NCBI GenBank assembly: GCA_022708005.1
Contig: JAKIZN010000148.1
Location: 1 to 5,048, forward strand
DNA from: Bacteroidota bacterium
Lineage (GTDB): Bacteria > Bacteroidota > Ignavibacteria > Kapaibacteriales > UBA2268
Direction: 5' to 3'
DNA: 5,048 bases
Position 1 is the stretch's first letter. Each line of letters opens with the position of its first letter. Under the pieces are notes generated by a model, which made no database searches, was not told the DNA's origin, and worked only from the letters and a program-made list of their open reading frames with translations. This document shows positions 1-5,048 of this stretch, one piece after another. The position numbers and the translations under genes were made by a program.

Positions 1-27
1 TTTTACTTTTGCTTTTAATTCGTCCAT
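1..27 (-). CDS. acpP: Acyl carrier protein, N-terminal 9 codons only (runs off the left edge)
   Basis: Nine codons are visible, reading MDELKAKVK. This fits the start of helix I of bacterial acyl carrier protein, the small acidic carrier that holds growing acyl chains on a phosphopantetheine arm. The Ser of the DSL attachment motif lies outside the window, so the identification rests on this short N-terminus and on position: acpP normally follows fabG in rpmF-plsX-fabHDG clusters. The start is supported by an AGAGG ribosome binding site six bases upstream. The 54-base gap after fabG is the longest within the cluster and almost entirely A and T. ACP is usually needed in large excess over the Fab enzymes, so an extra promoter here is conceivable, but I could not identify one. 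Confidence 0.8.
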
Positions 28-33
28 TTTAAA

Positions 34-38
34 CCTCT
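34..38 (-). promoter_or_regulatory. Ribosome binding site of acpP
   Basis: On the minus strand AGAGG lies six bases before the acpP ATG, in an otherwise A/T-only leader. It is one of only three clear Shine-Dalgarno matches in the window and fixes the start of the truncated acpP gene. Confidence 0.7.
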
Positions 39-81
39 ATATATAAAAGTTAAACAATAAAAAAATATATAATAAAAAAAA

Positions 82-828
82 TTAATCCATTAATAATCCG
101 CCATTCACATGAAGCACTTGCCCAGTGATATAGCTTGCATCTTCGCTTGCCAAAAATGCTACTGCGTTTGAAATATCTTCAGGCTCGGCTACTCGCTTGA
201 GCGGGATATTTACAATGAACGCAGCTTTTTGCTCATCTGTCAATTGGTCTGTCATGGGAGTGCGGACATAGCCCGGCGCCACGCAATTCACCAATATATT
301 TCTTGAGCCTAATTCTCGAGCGATAGATTTAGTAAAGCCTATTAGCCCTGCTTTCGATGACGAATAATTTGCCTGACCAGCATTGCCCATCGAGCCGACT
401 ACCGAACCGATATTGACTATTCTGCCATAACGCTGGCTCATCATTGGTTTAGTCATTACCTTTGTGCAAATAAATACGCCTTTCAAATTAGTATTTATTA
501 CTTGGTCCCATTCCAGTTCGCTCATTCTCATAAGTAGATTATCGCGAGTAACGCCCGCGTTGTTAATAAGAATATCTATACGCTTTGATTCTTCCAATAT
601 TTCATCTGTTACTTTTTGAATAGACTCAAATGAAGTAACGTCAGCTTGCTTTGGAGTTATCAGTGGAGCAAGCGCTGCATCTTCTATAAAAACTTCGCCC
701 GGTTCGGGAATTTTATAGTCCAACGCATAAACTTTTGCACCTTCGGAGGCGAGTCGCATAGCTATTGCTTTGCCTATCCCACGGCATCCGCCGGTTACAA
801 CAGCAATTTTTTCTTCAAATCTTTTCAT
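82..828 (-). CDS. fabG: 3-oxoacyl-[acyl-carrier-protein] reductase FabG
   Basis: This cytosolic short-chain dehydrogenase/reductase of 248 residues (E. coli FabG has 244) reduces 3-ketoacyl-ACP to 3-hydroxyacyl-ACP, the first reduction of each elongation cycle. The nucleotide-binding motif TGGCRGIG is at residues 12-19 and NNAG at 89-92. The catalytic tetrad is Asn114, Ser142, Tyr155 and Lys159 (YxxxK), followed by APG at 184-186. The segments TRDNLLMRM (about 94-102) and GNAGQANY (148-155) are typical of true FabG rather than of other reductases in the superfamily. The extra length falls in the loop after strand beta-2 (about residues 38-62). Oddities: Arg16 in the glycine motif suggests NADPH, while Asp37 at the end of beta-2 is a residue associated with NADH use. 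There is no recognisable Shine-Dalgarno in the A/T-rich leader, and the start was chosen by homology (MKRFEEKIAVVTGG). The gene begins 41 bases after fabD and precedes acpP. Confidence 0.96.
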   Translation of the reverse strand: MKRFEEKIAVVTGGCRGIGKAIAMRLASEGAKVYALDYKIPEPGEVFIEDAALAPLITPKQADVTSFESIQKVTDEILEESKRIDILINNAGVTRDNLLMRMSELEWDQVINTNLKGVFICTKVMTKPMMSQRYGRIVNIGSVVGSMGNAGQANYSSSKAGLIGFTKSIARELGSRNILVNCVAPGYVRTPMTDQLTDEQKAAFIVNIPLKRVAEPEDISNAVAFLASEDASYITGQVLHVNGGLLMD

Positions 829-869
829 ATTAATTTAAGTTTATTTAAAAATTCAAATATAAGCAATTT

Positions 870-1787
870 TTATTTGATTAAATCTTCAAATTTATCATAG
901 CCCGAAATTTCTACTCCGCTCAAAGTTCGCTTTACTAAGCCTTGCAGCACCTGACCAGGACCAAGCTCAACAAATGACGAATAGCCATCGTTTTGCATTT
1001 GAACAAGCGATTGCGTCCACCGAACTGGAGAGGTTAATTGGTTAATTAACGCGTCTTTGATAGCTTCTGCCGACGTCAGTGGCTTTGCATAAACGTTTGA
1101 ATAAACAGGCACTTTCGCGTCAGAAAATTCGATAGAGTTAATAGCCTTGGCAAGCTCATTCTGAGCGGGCTTCATAAGCGGCGAATGGAAAGCACCGCTA
1201 ACAATTAGCTCTTTCACTAACTTAGCTCCAGCAGCTTTAAATTCGCCGATATTATCTCTCAAAAACTGAGCAGAGCCAGATACAACCACCTGACCGGGCG
1301 AGTTGAAGTTTGCCGCGACAACTACATTGCCGTCGGGGTTATCATTTAATTTATTGCAAACATCTTCAACTTTATCATCGTCAAGATTAATAATTGCAAA
1401 CATAGTCCCGGGCAACTCTTCGCCAGCCGAGAACATCAAAGAGCCGCGAAGTGCCACAAGCCTTATAGCCGACTCAAAGCTAAGCACGCCAGCCGCATAA
1501 AGCGCTGCGTATTCGCCAACGGAATGCCCCGCAGTAGCCGAAAATTCAGTCTTTTCTTTTAAAAGCTCAAATAACACAGCAGAGTGCAAAAATATAGCTG
1601 GCTGAGTGTACCGCGTTTGCTTTAGCACGTCGATTGGTCCATCGAAGCAAATATCGCTAAGCGAGAAATCAAGAATTTCATCAGCCGATTTTATCATTTC
1701 TTTGGCAAGCGGCGAATTATCGAACAAATCTTTCATCATGCCGACATATTGCGAGCCTTGCCCAGAAAACAGCAGTGCTTTTTTCAT
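870..1787 (-). CDS. fabD: Malonyl-CoA:ACP transacylase FabD
   Basis: This enzyme transfers malonate from malonyl-CoA to the phosphopantetheine of ACP, supplying the extender unit for fatty acid synthesis in the cytosol. It has 305 residues, close to the usual length of about 310. GQGSQ at 9-13 contributes to the oxyanion hole. The nucleophile is Ser89 in GHSVGE (87-92). Arg114 (ALRG) is the expected malonate carboxylate-binding residue, and His201 in AFHSPLM is the catalytic base. Gln250 and the late GPGQVL motif (276-281) are also family hallmarks, as is NFNSPGQ at 160-166. The start is well supported by GGGAG seven bases upstream. The gene begins only 14 bases after the fabH stop, the tightest junction in the cluster, so the two are probably co-translated. 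Nothing looks truncated or mutated. Confidence 0.97.
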   Translation of the reverse strand: MKKALLFSGQGSQYVGMMKDLFDNSPLAKEMIKSADEILDFSLSDICFDGPIDVLKQTRYTQPAIFLHSAVLFELLKEKTEFSATAGHSVGEYAALYAAGVLSFESAIRLVALRGSLMFSAGEELPGTMFAIINLDDDKVEDVCNKLNDNPDGNVVVAANFNSPGQVVVSGSAQFLRDNIGEFKAAGAKLVKELIVSGAFHSPLMKPAQNELAKAINSIEFSDAKVPVYSNVYAKPLTSAEAIKDALINQLTSPVRWTQSLVQMQNDGYSSFVELGPGQVLQGLVKRTLSGVEISGYDKFEDLIK

Positions 1788-1794
1788 CTACTAT

Positions 1795-1799
1795 CTCCC
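1795..1799 (-). promoter_or_regulatory. Ribosome binding site of fabD
   Basis: On the minus strand GGGAG ends seven bases before the fabD ATG and lies wholly inside the 14-base fabH-fabD gap. It confirms the fabD start. It contrasts with fabH and fabG, whose leaders lack a clear match. Confidence 0.7.
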
Positions 1800-1801
1800 G
1801 A

Positions 1802-2791
1802 TTAATCGTTCATGTTCCATTTTAAATACACCGAACCCCAAGTAAATCCAGCACCAAAACTAGATAAAACAAGGTTATCGCCTTTTTTGATTTTGCCGTC
1901 TTGCAGCCATTCGGAAATGCAAATTGGAATAGTTGCCGCGGTGGTGTTGCCGTATTTGTGTATATTAATCATTACTTGAGCTGGATCGATGCCCATTCTT
2001 TCGGCAGTGGCAGAGATAATTCTCAAATTTGCTTGATGGGGCACAAGCCAATTCACATCTTCGCTTTTCAAGTTATTCCTTTTCATTATTTCGAGCGAAA
2101 CATCAGCCATGCCGACTACTGCATATTTGAATACGTTTTTGCCGTCTTGGACTATGTAATGCTCTTTATTTTGCACTGTTTCAATAGTTGATGGCTTGGC
2201 GCTGCCGCCCGCTACCATGTGCAAAAATGGGGTGCCCATACCGTCTATGTGCAACACTTGGTCAAGCATGCCGTAGTTATCATCGTTTGATGCCTCGATT
2301 AAGCAAACGCCTGCTCCATCGCCGAACAAGATAGCTTGGTTTCTATCTTCAAAGTTCAGTATAGAACTCATTTTGTCTGCTCCGCAAAGCAATACTTTCT
2401 TTGCGACGCCAGACTTGACTAATCCTGAGGCAGTCGATATAGCAAAAATAAACCCAGAGCAAGCAGCAGACAAATCAAATCCCCAAGCATTTTTGAGCCC
2501 TAACTTATGTTGCACAAGTGCCGCAGTCGAAGGGAAGAAATGGTCGGGAGTTACAGTTGCTACTATAACGCAATCTATTTCATCTTTTGAAATTCCGCGT
2601 TTAGCGATACATTCTTCGGCAGCAGGTACGATTAAATCGCTTGTGCCGCCAGATTTTGCAAATCTTCTTTCAGAAATGCCCGTCCTTGTTACTATCCACT
2701 CGTTGCTTGTATCGAGATATTTTTCAAAATACTCGTTTGTATAGACATCGGGCGGAAGGTAGTGGGCGATTGATGTTATTGTTGCAGTCAT
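1802..2791 (-). CDS. fabH: 3-oxoacyl-[acyl-carrier-protein] synthase III (KAS III)
   Basis: This thiolase-fold enzyme starts fatty acid synthesis by condensing an acyl-CoA primer, usually acetyl-CoA or a branched short-chain acyl-CoA, with malonyl-ACP. It has 329 residues, slightly longer than E. coli FabH (317). The catalytic triad is complete: Cys111 in SAACSGF, His252 in VPHQAN (250-255) and Asn282 in HKYGNTTAA. Other family signatures are TRTGI..RR (35-43), FGDGAG (156-161) and the C-terminal SFGAGFTWG segment (311-319). The Cys-His-Asn triad, rather than the Cys-His-His of KAS I/II, separates it from FabB and FabF. Primer preference cannot be read from this sequence alone. It starts 36 bases after plsX. 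The leader has at best a weak AAGA-type ribosome binding site, so the start rests on the N-terminus MTATITSIAHYLP matching the family. Confidence 0.97.
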   Translation of the reverse strand: MTATITSIAHYLPPDVYTNEYFEKYLDTSNEWIVTRTGISERRFAKSGGTSDLIVPAAEECIAKRGISKDEIDCVIVATVTPDHFFPSTAALVQHKLGLKNAWGFDLSAACSGFIFAISTASGLVKSGVAKKVLLCGADKMSSILNFEDRNQAILFGDGAGVCLIEASNDDNYGMLDQVLHIDGMGTPFLHMVAGGSAKPSTIETVQNKEHYIVQDGKNVFKYAVVGMADVSLEIMKRNNLKSEDVNWLVPHQANLRIISATAERMGIDPAQVMINIHKYGNTTAATIPICISEWLQDGKIKKGDNLVLSSFGAGFTWGSVYLKWNMND

Positions 2792-2827
2792 AATATCTTA
2801 ATTTTAAAAATTCTTAATTCTGTTGAT

Positions 2828-3859
2828 TTAATTATTTTGCAAGGCAGTTTCAATACGCGAATTAATGCCTTTTTGATAAAATTCTATAGACCTTACAATC
2901 ATATTTTTTATAGCTTTGGGCGTTGATTTGCCGTGTCCGATAATTACCACGCCGTTGACTCCCAGAAGTGGCACTCCGCCATATTCTTGGTAGTCGAACT
3001 CCGATAGTACGCTTTTCATCGTCGGCAGCATCATACCTACTTTCAGCTTATTTAAAAAGCCTTTCGATGCGTAATCTTTAATCTTAAATTTAAGGATATT
3101 CAAAAAACTTTCGGCGAGTTTCAAGACGATATTGCCGGTAAATCCATCGCAGACAACGACATCGGCTGCGCCAGCTAATATATCACGACCCTCGATATTC
3201 CCGATAAAATTCAAATGGCTCTGCGATAGCATACTATAAGTTTCCTTTATCGCGTCGGTGCCTTTTGTTTCTTCTTCGCCAATATTCAAAAGAGCAACCG
3301 TTGGCTTATCCTTGCCCAGAAAGTGCGAAACATAAATGCTACCCATCACAGCGAACTCATATAAAAATCTTGGCTTTAAGTCGATTGTAGCGCCTACGTC
3401 GAGCACAAAGGTCGGGGTGCTTTTAATAGTAGGCATATATGTGCCAATAGTCGGTCTCGAAACGCCTTTGATTCTGCCCAAAAGCATTGTCGAAACCGAT
3501 AGCATTGCGCCGGTATTGCCAGCCGATACGAAAGTATCTGCTTGCCCTTTGGCGAGCAGTTCGGCAGCCATATAAAGAGAAGAGTTCTTTTTGGTTTTCA
3601 GAACTGCAACGGGGTCGTCGTGCATAGTTACAATTTCGTCTGTGTGAATAATTGAATAATTCAAGCCGCTATGCTCGGTTCGGGCAAGCACGTCTTTGAT
3701 TTTCTGCTCGTTGCCGACGAAAATGAACTCTATCCCAGCGACGTTCTTCAGTTCATTAAAAGCGAAAATTGCACCTTTGACTTCATTCTCAGGTGCAAAA
3801 TCTCCTCCCATTACATCGAGTGCAATTCGGATATTGTTGCTATTTGGCAGTTTAGTCAT
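2828..3859 (-). CDS. plsX: Phosphate acyltransferase PlsX
   Basis: PlsX makes acyl-phosphate from acyl-ACP and inorganic phosphate. The acyl-phosphate is then used by the membrane enzyme PlsY to acylate glycerol-3-phosphate, so PlsX links fatty acid synthesis to phospholipid synthesis. It is typically a peripheral membrane protein. The 343-residue sequence shows DVMGGD (15-20), SAGNTGA (112-118), LDVGA (153-157), LNIGEEETKG (191-200), GNIEGRD (220-226), CDGFTGN (237-243) and YGGVPLLG (293-300), all family landmarks. One oddity is Thr158 where the family usually has Asn (DVGAN). About ten residues precede the conserved N-terminal strand. I kept this ATG because no better one lies downstream before the DVMGGD motif, although the ribosome binding site is poor (AAAG close to the ATG). 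A hairpin-forming sequence fills most of the 35-base gap after rpmF. Confidence 0.96.
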   Translation of the reverse strand: MTKLPNSNNIRIALDVMGGDFAPENEVKGAIFAFNELKNVAGIEFIFVGNEQKIKDVLARTEHSGLNYSIIHTDEIVTMHDDPVAVLKTKKNSSLYMAAELLAKGQADTFVSAGNTGAMLSVSTMLLGRIKGVSRPTIGTYMPTIKSTPTFVLDVGATIDLKPRFLYEFAVMGSIYVSHFLGKDKPTVALLNIGEEETKGTDAIKETYSMLSQSHLNFIGNIEGRDILAGAADVVVCDGFTGNIVLKLAESFLNILKFKIKDYASKGFLNKLKVGMMLPTMKSVLSEFDYQEYGGVPLLGVNGVVIIGHGKSTPKAIKNMIVRSIEFYQKGINSRIETALQNN

Positions 3860-3871
3860 ATCTTTATTGAA

Positions 3872-3898
3872 ACAACCGACTTATAAAAAGTCAATTAT
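3872..3898 (-). promoter_or_regulatory. Intercistronic RNA hairpin between rpmF and plsX
   Basis: In the minus-strand transcript, the 11 bases ATAATTGACTT can pair without a bulge with AAGTCGGTTGT across a TTTAT loop, giving eight Watson-Crick and three G-U pairs. The left arm contains the rpmF stop codon. The right arm ends 12 bases before the plsX ATG, where a ribosome would bind. The hairpin is followed by TTCAATAAAG rather than a run of T, so it does not look like an intrinsic terminator. It may protect the 3' end of an rpmF message or lower plsX translation relative to L32. The pairing is seen in the sequence; any function is inference. Confidence 0.4.
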
Positions 3899-4062
3899 AC
3901 AACTTTCCGACCATTATAATAACCGCACTCTGGGCAAGCTGTATGGTTTAGCCTTGCAGCTCCGCAGTTCGGACAAGATGTAGTTTGAGCGGCTACTGCC
4001 TTATAGTGAGTTCTTCTTTTATCTCTTCTCGATTTTGAGAACCTACGATTTGGATTAGGCAT
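3895..4062 (-). CDS. rpmF: 50S ribosomal protein L32 (bL32), zinc-ribbon form
   Basis: This 55-residue gene encodes a small basic protein of the large ribosomal subunit. It starts MPNPNRRFSKSRRDKRR, the classic L32 beginning (MAVPKRKxSKSRR...). The C-terminal half carries a zinc ribbon with Cys30, Cys33, Cys43 and Cys46 (CPNC and CPEC). It is therefore the zinc-binding version, not the cysteine-free paralogue that some bacteria express under zinc limitation. The start is confirmed by AAAGGA seven bases upstream. It begins 29 bases after the DUF177 gene and ends 35 bases before plsX. The DUF177-rpmF-plsX order is widely conserved. Codon use looks like the neighbours. Confidence 0.96.
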   Translation of the reverse strand: MPNPNRRFSKSRRDKRRTHYKAVAAQTTSCPNCGAARLNHTACPECGYYNGRKVV

Positions 4063-4069
4063 TGTTGCG

Positions 4070-4075
4070 TCCTTT
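4070..4075 (-). promoter_or_regulatory. Ribosome binding site of rpmF
   Basis: On the minus strand AAAGGA lies seven bases before the rpmF ATG. It is a strong site, suited to a ribosomal protein gene, and it fixes the start of this small gene. Confidence 0.65.
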
Positions 4076-4091
4076 GTTTAAATAATAATAA

Positions 4092-4613
4092 TTAATTAAA
4101 TTTTATATTTTTCAGAGCCGACCAGCGAGAATCAATTTCTTCTTCGGGCTCGTCATCTTCATTTTGAGCTGAATATTCGGGATGCAATTCCTCGAAACTT
4201 TTATTGCGATAGTTCGGCGATACTCGCTTCATAGGCAATTCCACCGCTAATTGCTCCTTTACGTCTTCAGACAAATCAAAATATTCGTCGTCTTCGTGAA
4301 CCACTCGCTCCTCGCTTGGCTCGGCGTCTTTAGATTTGCCAAGATTGAAAAGCACGGTATCAGCAATGAACGAAACGTTTATCTCTGATGAAATTAGCTC
4401 TTCATACTCCTCAAGCGACAAATCGCAAACTAACTTCGCTTTGCATTGAGCAAAGCCCGTTACTGCAAATCTTTTGCCTATTTTCCTTAGCTTCCCTTCG
4501 ATTACTATATCGCCAAAAAACTCTGGCGGCATATCCTTTATCTCTGATACAGGCACGCTTTCCGATATGTTGTGCAAGCCGTCTGCGATGCCATGTATTC
4601 TTACCCTAATCAT
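4092..4613 (-). CDS. DUF177 (YceD-family) protein, cysteine-poor variant
   Basis: This 173-residue acidic protein is encoded directly upstream of rpmF, the conserved place of the DUF177/YceD family, whose members have been linked to 23S rRNA accumulation in E. coli and plants. The family fit is seen in the N-terminal strand MIRVRIHGIADGLHNI, the central segment AKLVCDLSLEEYEE (59-72), the acidic YFDLSEDVKEQLAVELPMK region (111-129) and the terminal DSRWSALKNI (161-170, the usual DPRW..L motif). The canonical central CxRCL is reduced to Cys63 with Ser66 in the second cysteine position. The C-terminal cysteine cluster is absent: residues 130-155 contain no Cys. Residues 151-160 are almost all acidic. 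The ATG has only a weak GGA site eight bases upstream, but the N-terminus matches the family. A role in 50S maturation is inferred from family and position. Confidence 0.85.
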   Translation of the reverse strand: MIRVRIHGIADGLHNISESVPVSEIKDMPPEFFGDIVIEGKLRKIGKRFAVTGFAQCKAKLVCDLSLEEYEELISSEINVSFIADTVLFNLGKSKDAEPSEERVVHEDDEYFDLSEDVKEQLAVELPMKRVSPNYRNKSFEELHPEYSAQNEDDEPEEEIDSRWSALKNIKFN

Positions 4614-4629
4614 TTCCTAATTCCAAGAA

Positions 4630-4658
4630 AACATATCTTACAAAATTACTAATATGTT
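4630..4658. repeat. Inverted repeat AACATAT/ATATGTT around the candidate -10 region
   Basis: AACATAT (4630-4636) and its exact reverse complement ATATGTT (4652-4658) flank 15 bases, and the candidate -10 box at 4641-4648 sits in the centre. A third copy of AACATAT is at 4697-4703. The geometry would suit an operator for a dimeric regulator, but the spacer is so AT-rich that 7-base matches can arise by chance. No known operator consensus was recognised. Confidence 0.25.
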
Positions 4659-4672
4659 ATATATTTTCCAAA
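4641..4672 (-). promoter_or_regulatory. Candidate Bacteroidota-type promoter for the DUF177-rpmF-plsX-fab operon
   Basis: On the minus strand TTTG (4672-4669) is followed after exactly 20 bases by TAATTTTG (4648-4641). This matches the Bacteroidota consensus TTTG at -33 and TAnnTTTG at -7. The same stretch can also be read as a weak sigma-70 promoter, TTGGAA-17-TAATTT. Transcription would start near 4634-4636, giving a leader of about 20 bases before the DUF177 ATG. It lies in the only sizeable spacer of the window (4614-4770, 157 bases), which otherwise holds A/T-rich sequence without a gene. Confidence 0.45.
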
Positions 4673-4770
4673 TTTTTTGTTGAATTTGAAAATATGAACA
4701 TATATAGAATTATATTAACGTAGTGAATGATATGAAATTGTTTTGTGGGAAAACTTTGTTCTTATCCGCC

Positions 4771-5048
4771 CTATCCTCTGGGGTGAAATGTTTTATGCAC
4801 TTCCTTGATGTATTCTTTATCTAAATGCGTATAAATTTGCGTAGTCGAAATATCGGAATGCCCCAACATTTCTTGCACTGCTCGGAGGTCGGCGCCGCCT
4901 TCGAGCAAATGAGTCGCAAACGAATGTCGAAATAAGTGGGGATGCACATCTTTTTCTATGCCTGCTGCGTCCGCGTATTGCCTTAGGATTTTCCAAAGCC
5001 CCATGCGGGATAGCTGTCCGCCGTGCTGATTCAAAAATATACTCGCTC
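4771..5048 (-). CDS. xerD: Site-specific tyrosine recombinase XerD, C-terminal part (runs off the right edge)
   Basis: The last 91 residues of a phage-integrase-family recombinase are visible. The reading frame is open to the window edge, reading [10 protein letters not shown], so the true start lies outside; the TTG at 5034-5032 is an internal Leu codon. Within the visible part the catalytic residues are His37, Arg40 (HLFRH), His63 (LGH) and Tyr72 (QIYTH). Their spacing of 3, 23 and 9 residues is identical to that of E. coli XerC and XerD. The segments [26 protein letters not shown] and the tail HKTFHPRG favour XerD over XerC. XerD works with XerC and FtsK to resolve chromosome dimers at dif during division. 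It is a housekeeping recombinase, not evidence of an integrated element. It is separated from the DUF177 gene by 157 bases and probably belongs to a different transcript. Confidence 0.88.
   Translation of the reverse strand, partial: ASIFLNQHGGQLSRMGLWKILRQYADAAGIEKDVHPHLFRHSFATHLLEGGADLRAVQEMLGHSDISTTQIYTHLDKEYIKEVHKTFHPRG

Noticed and set aside
28..81. A dedicated acpP promoter in the very AT-rich fabG-acpP gap
   Set aside because: No pair of promoter elements at sensible spacing could be found; the sequence is nearly all A and T, so partial matches carry no weight.
841..862. TATATTTG upstream of fabG as an internal Bacteroidota-type promoter
   Set aside because: The -7 element matches, but the nearest upstream TTTG is 25 bases away rather than 19-21, and such octamers are frequent in A/T-rich gaps.
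1303..2744. Plus-strand open frames overlapping fabD and fabH
   Set aside because: They lie entirely opposite well-supported enzymes, have no recognisable domains and no start context, and are antisense shadows.
2792..2827. AATTAAGA direct repeat and AATTT/AAATT hairpin in the plsX-fabH gap
   Set aside because: Both are short, made almost only of A and T, and expected by chance in this composition.
4739..4754. GTTTT-CCCAC-AAAAC hairpin downstream of xerD as a terminator
   Set aside because: The stem is only 5 bp and mostly A-T, and no T-run follows on the minus strand (AATTTCATATC), so it is not a credible rho-independent terminator.
5032..5034. TTG as a possible start codon of an 87-residue recombinase-like protein
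   Set aside because: The frame is open through to the window edge and the preceding codons (ASIF) continue the XerD-like sequence, so this is an internal Leu codon of a truncated gene.
4771..5048. Tyrosine recombinase as a sign of an integrated mobile element
   Set aside because: Its motifs and tail are those of chromosomal XerD, and its neighbours are core ribosomal and lipid genes with no attachment site or phage gene.

Overview
The window is a compact, AT-rich bacterial housekeeping locus in which every gene lies on the minus strand, so transcription runs from high to low coordinates. In that direction the order is: the C-terminal end of a XerD-type tyrosine recombinase (4771 to the window edge), a 157-base AT-rich spacer, a DUF177/YceD-family gene, rpmF (ribosomal protein L32), plsX, fabH, fabD, fabG and the first nine codons of acpP (1-27). 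I see no mobile element, CRISPR array, tRNA or rRNA, and no convincing rho-independent terminator.

The block from DUF177 to acpP is the widely conserved ribosome/fatty-acid cluster. The gaps between its genes are 14 to 54 bases, consistent with one transcript. FabD charges ACP with malonate. FabH condenses acetyl-CoA (or another short acyl-CoA) with malonyl-ACP to start a chain. FabG reduces the resulting 3-ketoacyl-ACP, and AcpP carries the intermediates. PlsX converts finished acyl-ACP to acyl-phosphate for the first acylation of glycerol-3-phosphate. L32 and the DUF177 protein tie the cluster to large-subunit ribosome assembly. All catalytic residues that I could place in the Fab enzymes and the recombinase are present.

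The organism is probably from the Bacteroidota/Chlorobiota/Ignavibacteria-Kapabacteria side of the tree. This is inferred from the cysteine-poor DUF177 protein, the AT-rich leaders that often lack a Shine-Dalgarno sequence, and a candidate promoter of the Bacteroidota form (TTTG, 20 bases, TAATTTTG) just upstream of the DUF177 gene. I hold this at moderate confidence and cannot name a species.

I did not find a previously undescribed system. The observations most worth checking are a long imperfect hairpin spanning the rpmF stop codon and ending 12 bases before plsX, the candidate Bacteroidota-type promoter, the loss of the usual zinc-type cysteines in the DUF177 protein, and mixed cofactor signals in FabG.
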